From Holtermannia corniformis (Eukaryota > Basidiomycota > Tremellomycetes > Holtermanniales), in contig BCIJ01000014.1 in assembly GCA_001599935.1 (NCBI GenBank), positions 186,001 through 250,000 of the forward strand: a stretch of 64,000 nt of DNA. The letters are read 5' to 3'. Made by a program: the position numbers and the translations under genes. The first letter of the stretch is position 1, and the number at the start of each line of letters is the position of its first letter. The notes under the pieces are model-generated. The model was given only the letters and a program-made list of their open reading frames with translations. It did not search any database and was not told the DNA's origin. Below, in pieces: positions 33,517 through 45,141 of the stretch.

Positions 33517-33969
33517 TCATGTGCTCTCATACACGCCATCTCGCTTCAATCTCGGCGCAGTCCACCTTGCTGCCTGTTGCTCCCCGACGGCCTGGATGAA
33601 AGCCTGCTTGACGACTTGACCGTCTGCGTCGGACCACTTGCCATGCTTGGTAACGGCGAGAGTGGTCGAGGCTCGAGTCACGCCGTTGAGGGTGTGCTCT
33701 TCGGTACTGATCTTGATGCCTACAGGGGTGTCTGGGACGTGAGGGTGTACAGCAGGATAGGACATCGACTGACGGCCATTCCTCTTGAACGCATAGAAGA
33801 CGGTGTGCTCGATAGCGGGCCAAGTGTGCTCTGGCAGTAACTCTGGTATGCTGAGCTCGATGATCTATGCCAACCATCAGCATCTGATCCGTCGAACAGC
33901 ATAGGGACTTGCATGCGGATTCGATGCGTCCCTGCTACTGGCCACGGATCTGACAGAGGCCGTCGACAT
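33517..33969 (-). CDS. Unknown small protein, family B copy 2
   Basis: Tandem paralog of the gene at 32835-33317, in the same orientation. Exon 1 from ATG 33969 is MSTASVRSVASSRDASNPH. It splices at a GC donor (gcaagt) to IIELSIPELLPEHTWPAIEH plus TVFYAFKRNG, and again to HTPVGIKISTEEHTLNGVTR, then ASTTLAVTKHGKWSDADGQV and VKQAFIQAVGEQQAARWTAP. The C-terminus extends further than in copy 1 (LKRDGVYEST). The exon 1/2 junction falls after the same N/K-P-H residues as in copy 1, which is why the non-canonical GC-AG intron is believed. Function unknown. Product about 115 residues, apparently cytosolic. Confidence 0.68.
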
Positions 33970-34566
33970 CTCCCTGTCACTGCTAGCCCGCCTGAAGAGC
34001 TTCCATCCCATGCTGAGGCCTAGATTTTATGCACTTGACATTGTGCGAGCCGGCACCCCTATGCGTGTTCACGGCGAGGCAGCAGCAAACGGCCGAGCCC
34101 CTATCTGCACTGATGCGAGCCGATACTCTGCGCAGCTCGCTCATCTCTCTGTTCAGCACGACAAGGGGATGCATGGGATCCAGCGGGGTTGTGGGAGTCG
34201 CAGTGAATGGTACGAACAGACGGTTGCTCGCGTGAGACAAAGGGCGGCTGGCCGCTCGCCACCATGCTCCTACTCGAGTTGACCATCATCCACCACGCAG
34301 CGAGATAACAAGGAGACCGACAGCAAGGTAGCATCGAGAGGCCGGCCATGGCGTACAACAGTCCACAGAACGCTTCGCATGCTCGTGCGTGCACTGCCGC
34401 TGGTCGAGTTCACCGAGCTGACAGCGACCAGATGCCGACGTCTATACACCAGGCCCGCTGAGTCCTCCCAGTGAGTCCCGTCCTTGTACGGGTATAGGGA
34501 TCGGCTGCTGACTAGCGGCCTTCGCAGTCGAGGTCACGCACTCGCCGTTCGCTCGGACGTTCTCAG
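33970..34566. other. Intergenic, divergent promoter region of SNX3 and family B copy 2
   Basis: About 600 bases with no coding frame of note. It contains the upstream regions of both divergent genes. Confidence 0.45.
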
Positions 34567-34778
34567 ATGCAGGCCGGATCAACCCCGGTCGACCACAGAC
34601 TGTACGTCGGACCAGCAGCCCACACGACCGCCAGCTCACGCACGCACTCCCAGTTTGACGAAATGTACGCCGTACCCGAATCCTTTCTCGAGATCGAAGT
34701 CCGCAACCCCCAAACGCACGGTCAGTACGGGTCCGCGTCTGCTACCGGGCTGATGGACCGACAGGCGTCGGCCGGAAA

Positions 34779-34819
<41 letters not shown>

Positions 34820-35254
34820 CGCGTTCAAGCTCCGGCACTCTGTCGTCCGTCGTCGGTATTCCGACTTTGAGGCGTTTCGCGACGTGTTGGAGAGGGAGAG
34901 CACGCGCGTGAATATCCCGGCGTTGCCTGGCAAGGTCGGTCCTGGTCCAGAGCGCACGCACGGAAGGGGAGACTGATAGAGCTGGCTGGTCGATAGGTGT
35001 TCACGAACCGGTTTACAGAGGATGTGATTGATCAGCGAAAGGATGGCTTGCAGCGCTTTTTGGAGATTGTGGCCGGTCACCCGCTGCTCCAGGTGGGTTG
35101 TGGACTCGGGCCGGTTGGAGCTCGATCGCTGACCGTCGTAGACTGGCTCCAAAGTGCTCTGTGCTTTCCTCCAGGGTGCGTCACTAGCCGCCTGGTCCAA
35201 CGATGGCGCTGATCCCAGACAGACCCTGCATGGGACAAGTCTGCCTGGCTCTAG
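34567..35254 (+). CDS. snx3: Sorting nexin-3 (Snx3/Grd19)
   Basis: PX-domain protein that binds PI3P on endosomes and works with retromer in retrieval of Golgi proteins. Start at 34567 ([15 protein letters not shown]). The PX domain begins [20 protein letters not shown] and, after an intron, [20 protein letters not shown]. The PI3P-binding [15 protein letters not shown] follows, then [10 protein letters not shown] joined to [20 protein letters not shown], and [11 protein letters not shown] joined to [11 protein letters not shown]. The last exon ends [10 protein letters not shown] at 35254. Length and the lack of any other domain match Snx3. Four short introns. The exact N-terminus is the least certain part. 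Confidence 0.92.
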
Positions 35255-35419
35255 ATGTCTTCTCGTCTCTCTTGTACACTGGCCTGTCTTCCGGATGCAC
35301 TACGATCTCATGCCGCGCTGCTCCGTGCTCCGAGGTCTTGCACGCGCTGGTGCTGAGCGAATGACAGCCAAAGCTGTTCCCGTCCAGCGCCACTCTATAC
35401 ATTCGGCCGTCAGACTCGA

Positions 35420-36564
35420 CTACTTTTTGTCCTCCTTCTTGTCCTCGTTGGGCGGTGGGATCTTGTACGACTCTGGTGCCGTCTCGACCCCGGCCCCAAC
35501 CTGCTCCCAAGGCGAAGCGGCATCGCCAAAGTTGCTGCACGGTATGAGTTTGCGCCCCGTCGTCCGAGTAGTGATACGCACCGGAACGCCTGAGAGAGCT
35601 GCAGCGGCTCGTACACGACACGCTTCTTTTCTTCATCGTAGCGGACCTCGGAGTATCCCTGTGCTCGGCGTGAGCAGCTTGTGACATGGGAGCCAGACGT
35701 ACCGTCAAGGGAAAGTCTTTTCGGAGCGGGTGACCCTCGAAACCTATGGAGATGAGTAGAGCTCTGCTGCACGGGGTACGGCTAGCAACCGACCATAGTC
35801 TGTCAGGATCCGACGACTGCGCGCCGTGCCGTCAGCCCATCGCGCGCTAGGGAATGCGCAGCGCGACTCACAGATCCGGGTGACCCGAGAAGAAGACGCC
35901 GTACATGTCCCAGACTTCACGCTCGTACCAGTCTGCGCCGCGGTAGAGGCCAACGGCCGAGGGCACGGGCGTGATCTCGTCGGCGTATGTCTTTACGCGG
36001 ATGCGCGAGTTGTGGGCGACCGAGAGGAGGTTGTAGACGACCTGTGGGGTGTCAGCCAGCGCGCGGGTGCAGTAGCCATGGCGCACTGACCTCGAATCGC
36101 TGGGATCGGGTCGGGTAGTCGACCCCGCTGAGGTCCATGACGGCCTTGTACTGGCACTGGGTGTGATCGCGGAGGAACGTGAGTACGGGTACGACGCCGC
36201 TTGGTGCCGTGTAGAGCGTGAGCTCGTCCTTGTAGACAGAGAACTGCTGGATGAATTTAGGGAGCGAAGTGAGGATGTATTGGCCGTATTCGTGCAGGGG
36301 TGCCGTCTGCTCGGTGATTGTCGAGGTCGTGGCTGGGTTGTGACCCACGGGCTCTGCGAACGGCGCTGTCGACGTGCGAGGCTGAGGAGCGACTGTAGGA
36401 GCATATGAGCAGTTGAACGGTTCTCGAGGTGTATAGGCGAGCTCACCCTCGCGAGCGGCTGTGCTCGATCGGAACGTCCTCACGGCTGTCGGTACGACCG
36501 AGCGCGCTCGCACGGCGGTGGAGCGAGTGGTGAGCAGTCCCAGTGAGCGTCTGGTAGCCATCAT
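35420..36564 (-). CDS. NADH:ubiquinone oxidoreductase 30 kDa subunit (NDUFS3/NUO-30.4)
   Basis: Core hydrophilic subunit of mitochondrial complex I near the quinone-binding region. The start at 36564 ([15 protein letters not shown]; a second ATG follows at once) opens an Arg/Ser/Thr-rich presequence. Mature features include [36 protein letters not shown] joined to [20 protein letters not shown], and the family signature [18 protein letters not shown] joined to RRILTDYG and [33 protein letters not shown] and [13 protein letters not shown] follow. It ends EDKKEDKK at 35420. Its presence shows that this fungus has a conventional complex I, unlike S. cerevisiae. Six or so introns. Confidence 0.95.
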
Positions 36565-36990
36565 AAGGTCGTTTGCTATCGTCGATGGTCGTCAACGCTG
36601 TCCACACCGACTGGCAGGGCGAGACGGCCTTTGCGGCGTTTTCATTGGCAGCGGTCTCGACGCCTCGACTGACATCTCGACCGTCTTCTCTGCGTCCATC
36701 CCACTCTCAGAGCATCAGGAAGCACGCTGAGAGCGGTACACAGCGTCACACGACGTGGACGACCGCCGACACGGACGGCACCGTCGATAAACCGGGTCAA
36801 ACCACCGTTCGCCTTCGAGCGACCATCGACGCCTTCCCATCCGTCTACCGGTCCGCTCAGCGCTACAGACGGCCATCGGAGAGAGTAGAGAGCATCCAGA
36901 GTGCTCTACGGACTCATGTACGCCGCCCTATCTCTCACCGCGCGCCCAGCTTCCACACTGACGCGTCCGTCTCAGGCCGAGCATCGCAAA
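36565..36990. other. Divergent promoter region between NDUFS3 and the long disordered-protein gene
   Basis: About 430 bases between divergent starts. No separate gene seen. A plus-strand frame continues upstream of the chosen ATG at 36991 to about 36901, so a longer N-terminus for the next gene is possible. Confidence 0.45.
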
Positions 36991-39900
36991 ATGACCAACC
37001 CCGCCCCCCCGAATGAAACGAATACAGCAGATATACCAGCAGACGTCGCGCAGGCGCAGGCAGACCGAGAAGCGCACGACCGACCGTCGGCAGCAGTCTT
37101 GACCGATGCCGTCGAGGCTCCTGCCGGCGCCGAGCGTTCCGCCGGATCAGAGGACGAGGTCGACGATCAGGTCGGCGAAACGCCAGCAGCCGGATCCGAC
37201 AGTCCTGCTCTGGTCCAAGTGGAGAGTGAGCACGCAACACTGCCAGGGGATAATCTCACGGATGGGCCCGGTCCGACAGAGGGTGGCGACACGTCTCTGC
37301 AATCAGACTCTCCATCGGAATCAGAGCCATCAGCGATAGCTTCAACAGAGCCTCCTGCTGCGACCGAGCAGGACACAAAGCCAGCCCCGCCAGCCGACCC
37401 AACATCCCTTTCTACCACCACTTCCGCCAAGGACACCCTTCCTTCCTCGTTCGTGCGCGTCCCTTCACCCGCCGGATCCGCAGCCTCGAGCACCACTCCC
37501 GCTACGGCTCAGGCTGCAGCCCCGAAAAAGTTTAGCTCTGTCAACGTCAACAAGAAATTCTTGAGCAAAGCCGCCAGTCCGGGACCGGGCGCGACAGGCG
37601 CGACGGCCAGCAGCTCGCCGGGCGGTGCGTCTCCTGCTACCGCCGCTGCAAAGCCTTTGGGTAGTTTGAGCAGCCTAGGAGGTTGGCAACGTCTGTTACG
37701 GTTGATAGCTTGTTGCTGACACGCCCAGGCCGCCCGATCGCCTCGCCTCTCCCTCAATCATCCTCTTCCTCCCGCCTCTTGACCGCAAAGCTTACATCGG
37801 TCCCAACCGTCGCTAAAACATCTCCATCATTGGCTCCGCAGGCGCTCGGTCGCACAGCCAGCGACCAAGGCGTCCGCGCCGGTTCCCCAGGCTCACTCGT
37901 CCTCGGCAAGCGTCCTGGATTAGTGTCAGCATCAATGCAGGGACAGCAACAGCCGCGACCACCACCTGCGCCGAAAAAGGTCTGGGGTGCAGTCCCACCG
38001 GCCTCAGCGGCTCCTGTTGGCCGGGCGGGCGTTGGGTCTTCGAGGGATTTCCCTACCACGCAAGAGGTCATTGAGGGTATGTCGACTGCAGACAAATGTA
38101 CAGCGTGTTGACGCGAACCAGGCGAGCAAAAAGCAATCCAGCGGGCGCAAGCAGCTGCAGAGGCTCAAGCGGCGCACAATCAGGCAATCTTGGAGCAACT
38201 CGATGCCTTCCGCGGCGCCAACCGCGATCCGAACGGGCATTACTGGGACGAGGTGGGTTGCCTCGGGTCAGGAAACGATCACTCTGACTGGATCAGGACG
38301 ACGATGAAGGTTCCGAGATCATCGACTTTGGTGATGGCCAAACGTATACTATCCACGCGACGGCCGAGCCCTCGGCACCCGAGCCAGAAGTTGACGACAC
38401 CCCGGTTTCGAAAGCAGAGCGCTTTGCGGCTGATGACTTTGATCGAAGCTGGCCATCGCGCCCTCGACCGGTCGTACCGCAACCTTCGTCTTCGGAAGAA
38501 GCCTCGCGGGTCCTATTCAACGCTCAATCGAACCGACTCGAGCCTTCTGCCCATGCGCGCGCTCCCGCTTCCCATCCTGCTCCTGTCCAGCCCCAGCGCA
38601 TCATGTCACGACAGCCACCACCTCATCAGCCGGCTGTGCGCAGGCCATCGGCCACGGCTTCGACCGGTGCTTTCGAGAGGCCATTGCCACCGCACCTTGC
38701 GGATCGAGGAGGATCCGCGGCAGCGCCTGAACCGGTACGAGCCGAGCGCGAGCGACCGCGCGACTTTGCGAGTGCCGCACGGCGACCGTCTTGGGGCACG
38801 TCGCTGCGCAATGACAGTGAACGAGCACCACCGCTTCATCAGTCTAACCGTCCAACAGAGTCTGGGCGCGCCCCACTGCCAGCGCAATCCCAGGTGTTTG
38901 CGACCACTCACAAGTCACCGCCGCAAACTCACCGAGCACCGCTGGAGCCCACGCCTCGGCGGTCGTTTAGTCAGATCGTCCAACCTAGTGGGAGCAGACC
39001 CGAGCCAACGCCAGCGCCAGCGCCGGCGCCTGCAGCGGAACCGGTGCAAGCGCCCGAGCCAGCGGCTGATGTCCCATTGCCATTACCGGCCGTCAACTTG
39101 ACCGAGCTGCAGAAAACGGAGATGCATACCGCGGCGGAACGGGCAAGACTCCGCCGATTGGCCGAAGAGGCTGAACGGGAGGCCAAAGCGGAGCGTGCAA
39201 GACAAAAGGCAAAGGAGCTGGAAGACCGGATTGCTGCTGCCGCCGCTGCAAAGGCTGCGCCACCTCCATTCGCTCCGGTAGTACCCAAAGCTGTGGCGGC
39301 CGCACCACCTGCGCCCAAGCCGCCGACAGCGATTTTGACGCGCAAGCCGTCTGTTCCGAGCCAGGCGCCAGTGGCGACACCCGCACCTACCACATCCGCC
39401 CAGACTGCCAGCACCCCAGCTGAGCCACGGCAACATTACCCCTCTGCGCTTCCGCCGGCGTCTGCCAACCTGCCAAAGCGACCCACGCCTCAGCCACGTC
39501 CCGCCCAGGCAGTCCTCGCCAGCGCCAACGTCGTCTTTGAGACTGGGCTCTGGCAAGCCGAGGCCAAGGCGGACACTGATGCCGATTCTGTCGAGGTGAT
39601 CGACTTTGCCGATTTGTCACGGCTAGCGCCGACGACTGCCACGCCGGTCCCAGTCGTGCTGCCAACGAGGTCAGCTCGGGATGACTGGCGTCGGGGTTCT
39701 GCACCTCTGGCTGAGGCTTCGACATCACGCGAGCCGCCACCTCATATCACTGCTGCTGCTCCTCCGCCGGCTCAGCTCGCTGCGGTCGCCAGGAGTCCGG
39801 TCGCCGTTGTAGCTGCCAGCACACTGCCAATCGTCGAAGCCGAGCGCCTTATCGCGGTCGAACCTGCTCTACGACCTCGCAAGGAGTCCAACTTTGAGGA

Positions 39901-41949
39901 CACGCTGGCTCGCCTCAAAGCTGTCATGCTGCAAGCAGAGACGGCTGCTTCGGCGCAGTCCAACAGGTCGACCTACAAGGCAGAGCAATCAAAGACTAGA
40001 GCCGAGCCGGCAAAGTCTCGCAAGCCTTCTGTGCCGTCGGATCCGGTCGAGCTCTTCGACGTCACGCAACTCCTGCTGCCACCGAGCCCTGCACCCGCAT
40101 GGAAGACGTATACTGCGCGTGTACCAAAGTCGAGCATCGTACGGCCACCCGTCGCAGGCTGGCGACTCAAGGCGTTTGACCTGCCAGTGAAACCGCCGAC
40201 AAAGCATTGGGCATTGTCTTGGAACCCAGCTTGCGAGATACTGAACGTCTCGACGCTGATGCGTGACGAGATGCTGCTCCCTCGGCGGTTCGGTCGCCAT
40301 GCCGCGAATCCGATTGCGCGCTTGCCGCCACTGCCTGGCACTCGGAGACAGCCGGCTTCGGGTACCAATATCCCAGCGGCCACGGACAAGTCGGTCGAGG
40401 CTCCGCAGTCGACTTCACCGATCCAAGCTGCCTCGACAGCGACATCACCAGTCAAGTCGCAACCACCTCGGCCGATCCGAGAATTCAAGCCCCGTGCGTA
40501 CGACGAGACGTCTTGGCGACGCAAACCTGCGGACGACTCTCTCTCTCTGCCAGCGCCTGCACCAGCCAAGACTGACAGCGCTTCGCAACCGTCGATCAAT
40601 GGCGATGGCTCGGATTACGCTGGCAAGCCAGGCGTGCGCTTCATGGTCTCGAGCGAGCTCGAGGGTGACAGCCTACTGGACGAAGTCAACAAGATGAGCT
40701 TGGAATCTGTCGACGAGGGTTCTCCCGACCTCAAGGCAAAGATAGGTGCTGAGGAGACGCCGACGCTGAGTGGCGAGGTGAGTTGTTGTCGCAAAGACGA
40801 ATGTCACTGACGCCCCAGGTTCCAAAGACACCCCCGGCACCTCGCAGCGGCTCCTCGTCGCGCGGTCACGTCTCGTCCCCGACCGGTCCTGGTCCTACAC
40901 CTTGGTCCAAGTCGTCAATCTCCTACCCCACATCCAACCAATCGCCAGCTCGCAACAGTCAGCACGACCATTTAAAGTCGGTCTGGTCACAGCCATCGCA
41001 AAGCTCGACACCGCAGGAAAACTCTCTGCGCGGCGTGATCGACGACTTTCCCACTGGACTGCAATTCTCGGTCCGGGATCTTCCTCAAGAGACACCTGAT
41101 GCGCAGACTGATGCGCAAAGTCCAATGTACCCTTCGATCCACGGCAGCGTCAGCAGCGACAATCTCGCCCAGATCAACAATGGCTTCGTGCCGCCTGCTG
41201 CCATGTACGGTTCTCCACTCATCTCGAACCCTTCAATGTCTCCCCACGGCTTTGTTCCTCGCGTTTCACCCGCGCCAGCTCAATCATACGGCTATCTTGG
41301 CGGCGTAGGCGCCACTCAATCATCTTCACATCCTTCATACAACTCTGGATTCGCCCGTCCCGCTCAAAACGCCCAGGGTAGCATGCACGGCAACATCATC
41401 TCCAACTCGTCGGGTCTCAACCTCAACAATGCGCCCCATGGTGTGTGGACGACGCTTCCGGTTGGTAGCGCCGTGCCCTCACCAACGTGGAACCAAGTCT
41501 ATGCGCCTAAGCCTGCGGGTCAGATGGCGCCGCAGAACGTTGCGGCCATGCACGCGTTTGGCTCGGTCAAGGACGACTCGCGGTCGATAGCCAACTACAG
41601 CCCTCAAGCGCCGCTGCAGTACGGACCACAAGGCGGTTATCAGCAACGGCCAGGGCAAGATGCCGCCTTCGGCCGCAATCAGGCGGGTGCCTACGGCTAT
41701 CCTGCGTACGCTGCAGGCTACGGGGCCGAGCAGGTGCCCGGCGGACGCGTACCGGTAGGCGCTCCATCGCGAGCCGTGCCAGCGCCCAGCTACCCGCACG
41801 TCGGCAACGGCGAATACAGCGGTAACCGAGGGTACGAGGCTGTGCCGGGCTATAGGAGCCAAGGCGGCTATCCCGCTTACCAGGGGAGTGCAGGAGCACC
41901 TGCACGAGGTGGCGGCGGGGTCGGCAGCCAAGGACGCCGGCCGTGGTGA
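36991..41949 (+). CDS. Very long, mostly disordered fungal protein of unknown function
   Basis: Start at 36991 (MTNPAPPNETNTADIPAD); about 1,500 residues over five or so exons. The N-terminal 250 residues are Ser/Pro/Ala/Glu-rich, then come conserved-looking short motifs KKFSSVNVNKKFLSKAAS (near 37525) and RDFPTTQEVIEG (38045). A helical patch, AQAAAEAQAAHNQAILEQLD followed by NRDPNGHYWDE, leads to an acidic EIIDFGDGQTYTI motif. A second similar acidic motif, SVEVIDFADLSRL, lies near 39590. A coiled stretch (TEMHTAAERARLRRLAEEAE) is followed by long Pro/Ala tracts. A more ordered block near 40050-40300 contains PVELFDVTQLLLPPSPAPAW and WALSWNPACEILNVSTL. The tail is Gly/Tyr/Gln-rich and prion-like (YGYPAYAAGYGAEQV), ending GSQGRRPW. 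Short linear motifs and low complexity suggest a scaffold or RNA-granule protein; this is inference. Confidence 0.75.
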
Positions 41950-42147
41950 ACATGATTCTTGTCACTCAAAATCAGCGGAACCCGCTTTGTGTCTTGGTCC
42001 GTGGCTGTAATGCACATATGCCACATTCTTCATTCCAATGCTAGGTCGACGGGAACGAGACAAGCTTGACAAGTACACGATGGAACATGGTGGTACAGAT
42101 GGCGAGCGACGGATGGAATGCAAGCGAGGAGATGAGTGGTGCAATCT

Positions 42148-44290
42148 TCAGCGCCAGATGCTGGTCGGCGCCGTGTAGTCCCAGCTACCGTCGGCAGCCT
42201 TGCCGCCTGACGCGGTCGAAGTCGTCGTGGCGATCGAGATGCTCGTATCGCTGCGGTTACGACCGCTACTCGAGCTCGAGGGCGGCGTGGGGTTCGGTAG
42301 GTGCACTGGCGGGCGGAGGGGTGATGCCTCGAAAGGGTCGAATTTGAGTGGCGGGCCAAGTTCATGCTGTGGTGGCTCAGCCTTCTATCCCAGTGCAAAG
42401 GTATAGAACCCACCAAGTCCGCAAGCGAGCAACTGCGCGGCATGACCCAGGACTTGCCACCCCTTGGGTTTGCAAACGCCTCGTCTGAGCTCGCGCGGCG
42501 TGTCGGTCGGCGCGGAGAATACGCAGCCAGATCGAGTTCTTGCTCATGCATGGCGCTGTACACTTCGGCGTTGATGCGGTCCTGTTCAATGATGGGCAAG
42601 CCGGCTTCGAGCATGCGCGCGATTCCGGGCAAGCCGCCGTTAGGCTCGAATTCCGAGTGGAGAAAGACGCAGTACCGGCCGTAGATACAGGAGCCGGACA
42701 ACCAAAAGTTCTGACAGGGTTCCGTCTTGTACTGGTGCGGACTGTGTCAGCTGCGGAGGGCGGGCCTCGGTCGATCGTGAATACCTTGGAGATGGGTGTG
42801 TCCTGTGGCGGGACATCTGGACCGGGGAGAGGCGTGGTGTACGGCTGCGGCTAACCCATCAGCTACAGCTCGTATGCAAGCACTCGCATGATACCAACAG
42901 TCGATGGCTCGTCGAAAGGCAAACCAGTATGACTGATGACTGGCATACTGACGCGACGCTGAACATGCCCTGTACCTGCTTCAGCGGACATCGCGTGGGC
43001 AATCGGTGAGACTCACCGCTCAGCTCGGGCACAAAGGTATCTCCCACAATGATCGGCATCGACTCGCGCCGAGTGACAAGCTTGGCCTCGTACAAGTCCC
43101 TCCTCGGTTCCTCTGTCTGCACAGGAGTCGCCGCGCCCGACACCGGTACCGACATTGTCGGCGGCAAGCTAACGTTTGAAGCGACGCGCGGGAGTGTATG
43201 GAAACACGGCGGCGGTAGCGCCTCTGCCATCTTTGCAGCCTCGATCAGCAGCGCAATGATGGCAGGCGATGCATTCTCGCGGCCTTCCTCGAGCGGTGTG
43301 AGTGGGCCCAAGACGCCAGGGTTGATGCTGGCTTGGTGTAGGACACCTGGGTCGGATTCGGCGAGTTGAGCGAGGACAATGTCGAATCCGCTGTACCGGA
43401 CTGCAGCGGGGTTGACATGGTAGGATGCGTAGGTGGCGATTGGGTGTGGGTACGCCGGGTTGTACGGTTCTGGCAGAGGGATGTGGGGGTAGTATGGCAC
43501 TGGGGGAGGGTGGTAGTCTGCGAGTGTCGGCAGGGATTTGGGTGACTGGGTGGGCGGGGTGGGCAGTGATGGGCATTTGATGACGAAGGCTTCGTCGGAT
43601 CGGGGCGTTGCGGTGAGTTCAACCTCGACATCCGGCTGCCCGGGTGACGGTGGACGAGGGGTCTTGCCTGCGCAAGGCCGTCAGCGTGTTGCTCGCAGTG
43701 CATCAGCCAGCGACGCCCACAAGTCTCTGCCACCGTCTCGAGCGCAGCGTCTGATTCCTCGTCTCGTTGACCTCGGTCAGCTCGATCAACCTCCCCTTCC
43801 GCCTGAACACTGTGGGTTACGCCCCTGGCGCCGCCACCCCTCGCAAACCGCTTCAAGCCCATCCCGGCTCCACGGCCAAACGCGAATGGAAACGGAAAGC
43901 GCTTGGGAGGGCGAGCACCGCCGCCGCTACCTGTATGCGGGAGGTGTGGAGGACCAGGTCGGCTCGCTGCAGAGCGCGGACGTCAGCAATGCGTTCCACG
44001 CAGGGAAGCAAAAGGTGCGAACCTGGCTTGGCTGGCAAGGTAGGATCCCCTTCAGCGATGGTAGCTGCAGGCATTGTTTTGGTCTCATGGCAGCGGCGAC
44101 GGTAGCCAACAGTCTTTGGCGGAGCAGCGTCATGCTTGGATGCTGAACTCGGACATGTCGGTGTCGCAGCTGGGCGGCTTGAGCCAGCATCCGTTTCTGG
44201 ACGCGACGTGGGCGAGTGCACATCGTCGACGATCGGCGCTGGAGCAGTGATGGCCTGCACGGCTCTTGAGCGAGGTCGGGCCCTACACAC
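42148..44290 (-). CDS. CCCH zinc-finger protein (TTP-like C-x8-C-x5-C-x3-H finger)
   Basis: A single clear finger is built across an intron: DTPISK joined to YKTEPCQNFWLSGSCIYGRY and CVFLH. Spacing C-x8-C-x5-C-x3-H and the lead-in YKTEPC match RNA-binding fingers of the tristetraprolin class, which bind AU-rich mRNA elements. Upstream exons give PYYPHIPLPEPYNPAYPHPI, VRYSGFDIVLAQLAESDPGV and REN-SPAIIALLIEAAKMAEA. Still further up, RPPKRFPFPFAFGRGAG and an acidic stretch look coding. Downstream, PLHWDRR leads to a Ser/Thr-rich tail ending DYTAPTSIWR at 42148. The first exon was not resolved; frames that could belong to it reach about 44290 and perhaps 44530. Only one finger was seen, whereas TTP has two. 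Confidence 0.62.
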
Positions 44291-45141
44291 CCAGATCAGT
44301 CCAAAGTCGCCGTTTGCCGTGCAGAATCACTCACGGCATCCTCTTGATCCACTCTTGCTCGTTGACCAGTACAGTGCACGCTGCGAGCGATGCAGCACCG
44401 GGGACCAAGGTGAAACGGCTCCACCCTGGATCCGGTCGAGCGCCTGCATACCTCTTCTGCGCCGATCTGAGAGATTGGCGGCGGCGGCGGAGGTGGCGAG
44501 GAGCGGACGGCGCGCAGATCTGTCAGTGTCTGTTTGATGGTGACAAAGTGGGATCACCGAGTGATCCGAGCGCACGGCCCAGTGTCCGCTCCGTCCAGAG
44601 CAGACGACGTCGCTGACGCCGGCGACCTCGGTTTGCCTGTGCATGGCTCTGCGCACTCCGAGGCTGGGTGTTCAAGCTGGAGAACGCGAGTTGACAAGGC
44701 CTGTTGGTGTCGAGCTGATGGTGCGCACGGTCCGCCTGTGCATCCTTTGCGCGGCGCTGACCATCCGACTGCGCTCGGTGCGCCGAGCATCACCCTGAGC
44801 GCGCATCAACGAGGGACCGACAGCTGATGGCGGCCCGATGCTGTCCTTTGGCGTCCAGTGCGACCAATGAGCCTGATACAGAGCTGCACTGCTGCGCTGT
44901 CAGCAATCCTTGCCAACTAGACCGATACCCACTGCTACTCACATGCGAACTCATGGGCGCCTGCACGTTCTGCAGAGCGCAAGGACGCTGACCTGCTGTC
45001 TCTACCCGTCGAGTTCATGCTGCCCATCGCTCCGGACCTGACATCAGCGGGCCACACAGCAGTAGGATGGCGAGCGGTGACTACGATACATCCCGACCTA
45101 TCATACATTGCTGCTGCTCGAGATCCGCCATCGAGTCGCAG
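44291..45141. other. Region with possible upstream exons, otherwise no resolved gene
   Basis: The minus strand near 44420-44360 has one attractive stretch (FTLVPGAASLAACTVLVNEQ, ending EWIKRMP at a gtgagtg donor) that could be an early exon of the CCCH gene or part of a separate gene. I could not build a full model. Nothing convincing was seen between 44530 and 45141. Confidence 0.35.

Noticed and set aside
45081..45141. Cys-rich C-terminal extension of Cox23
   Set aside because: Reading through the last intron gives a tail unlike the family; splicing after KASW gives the usual QRR-type end and a stop at 45142.
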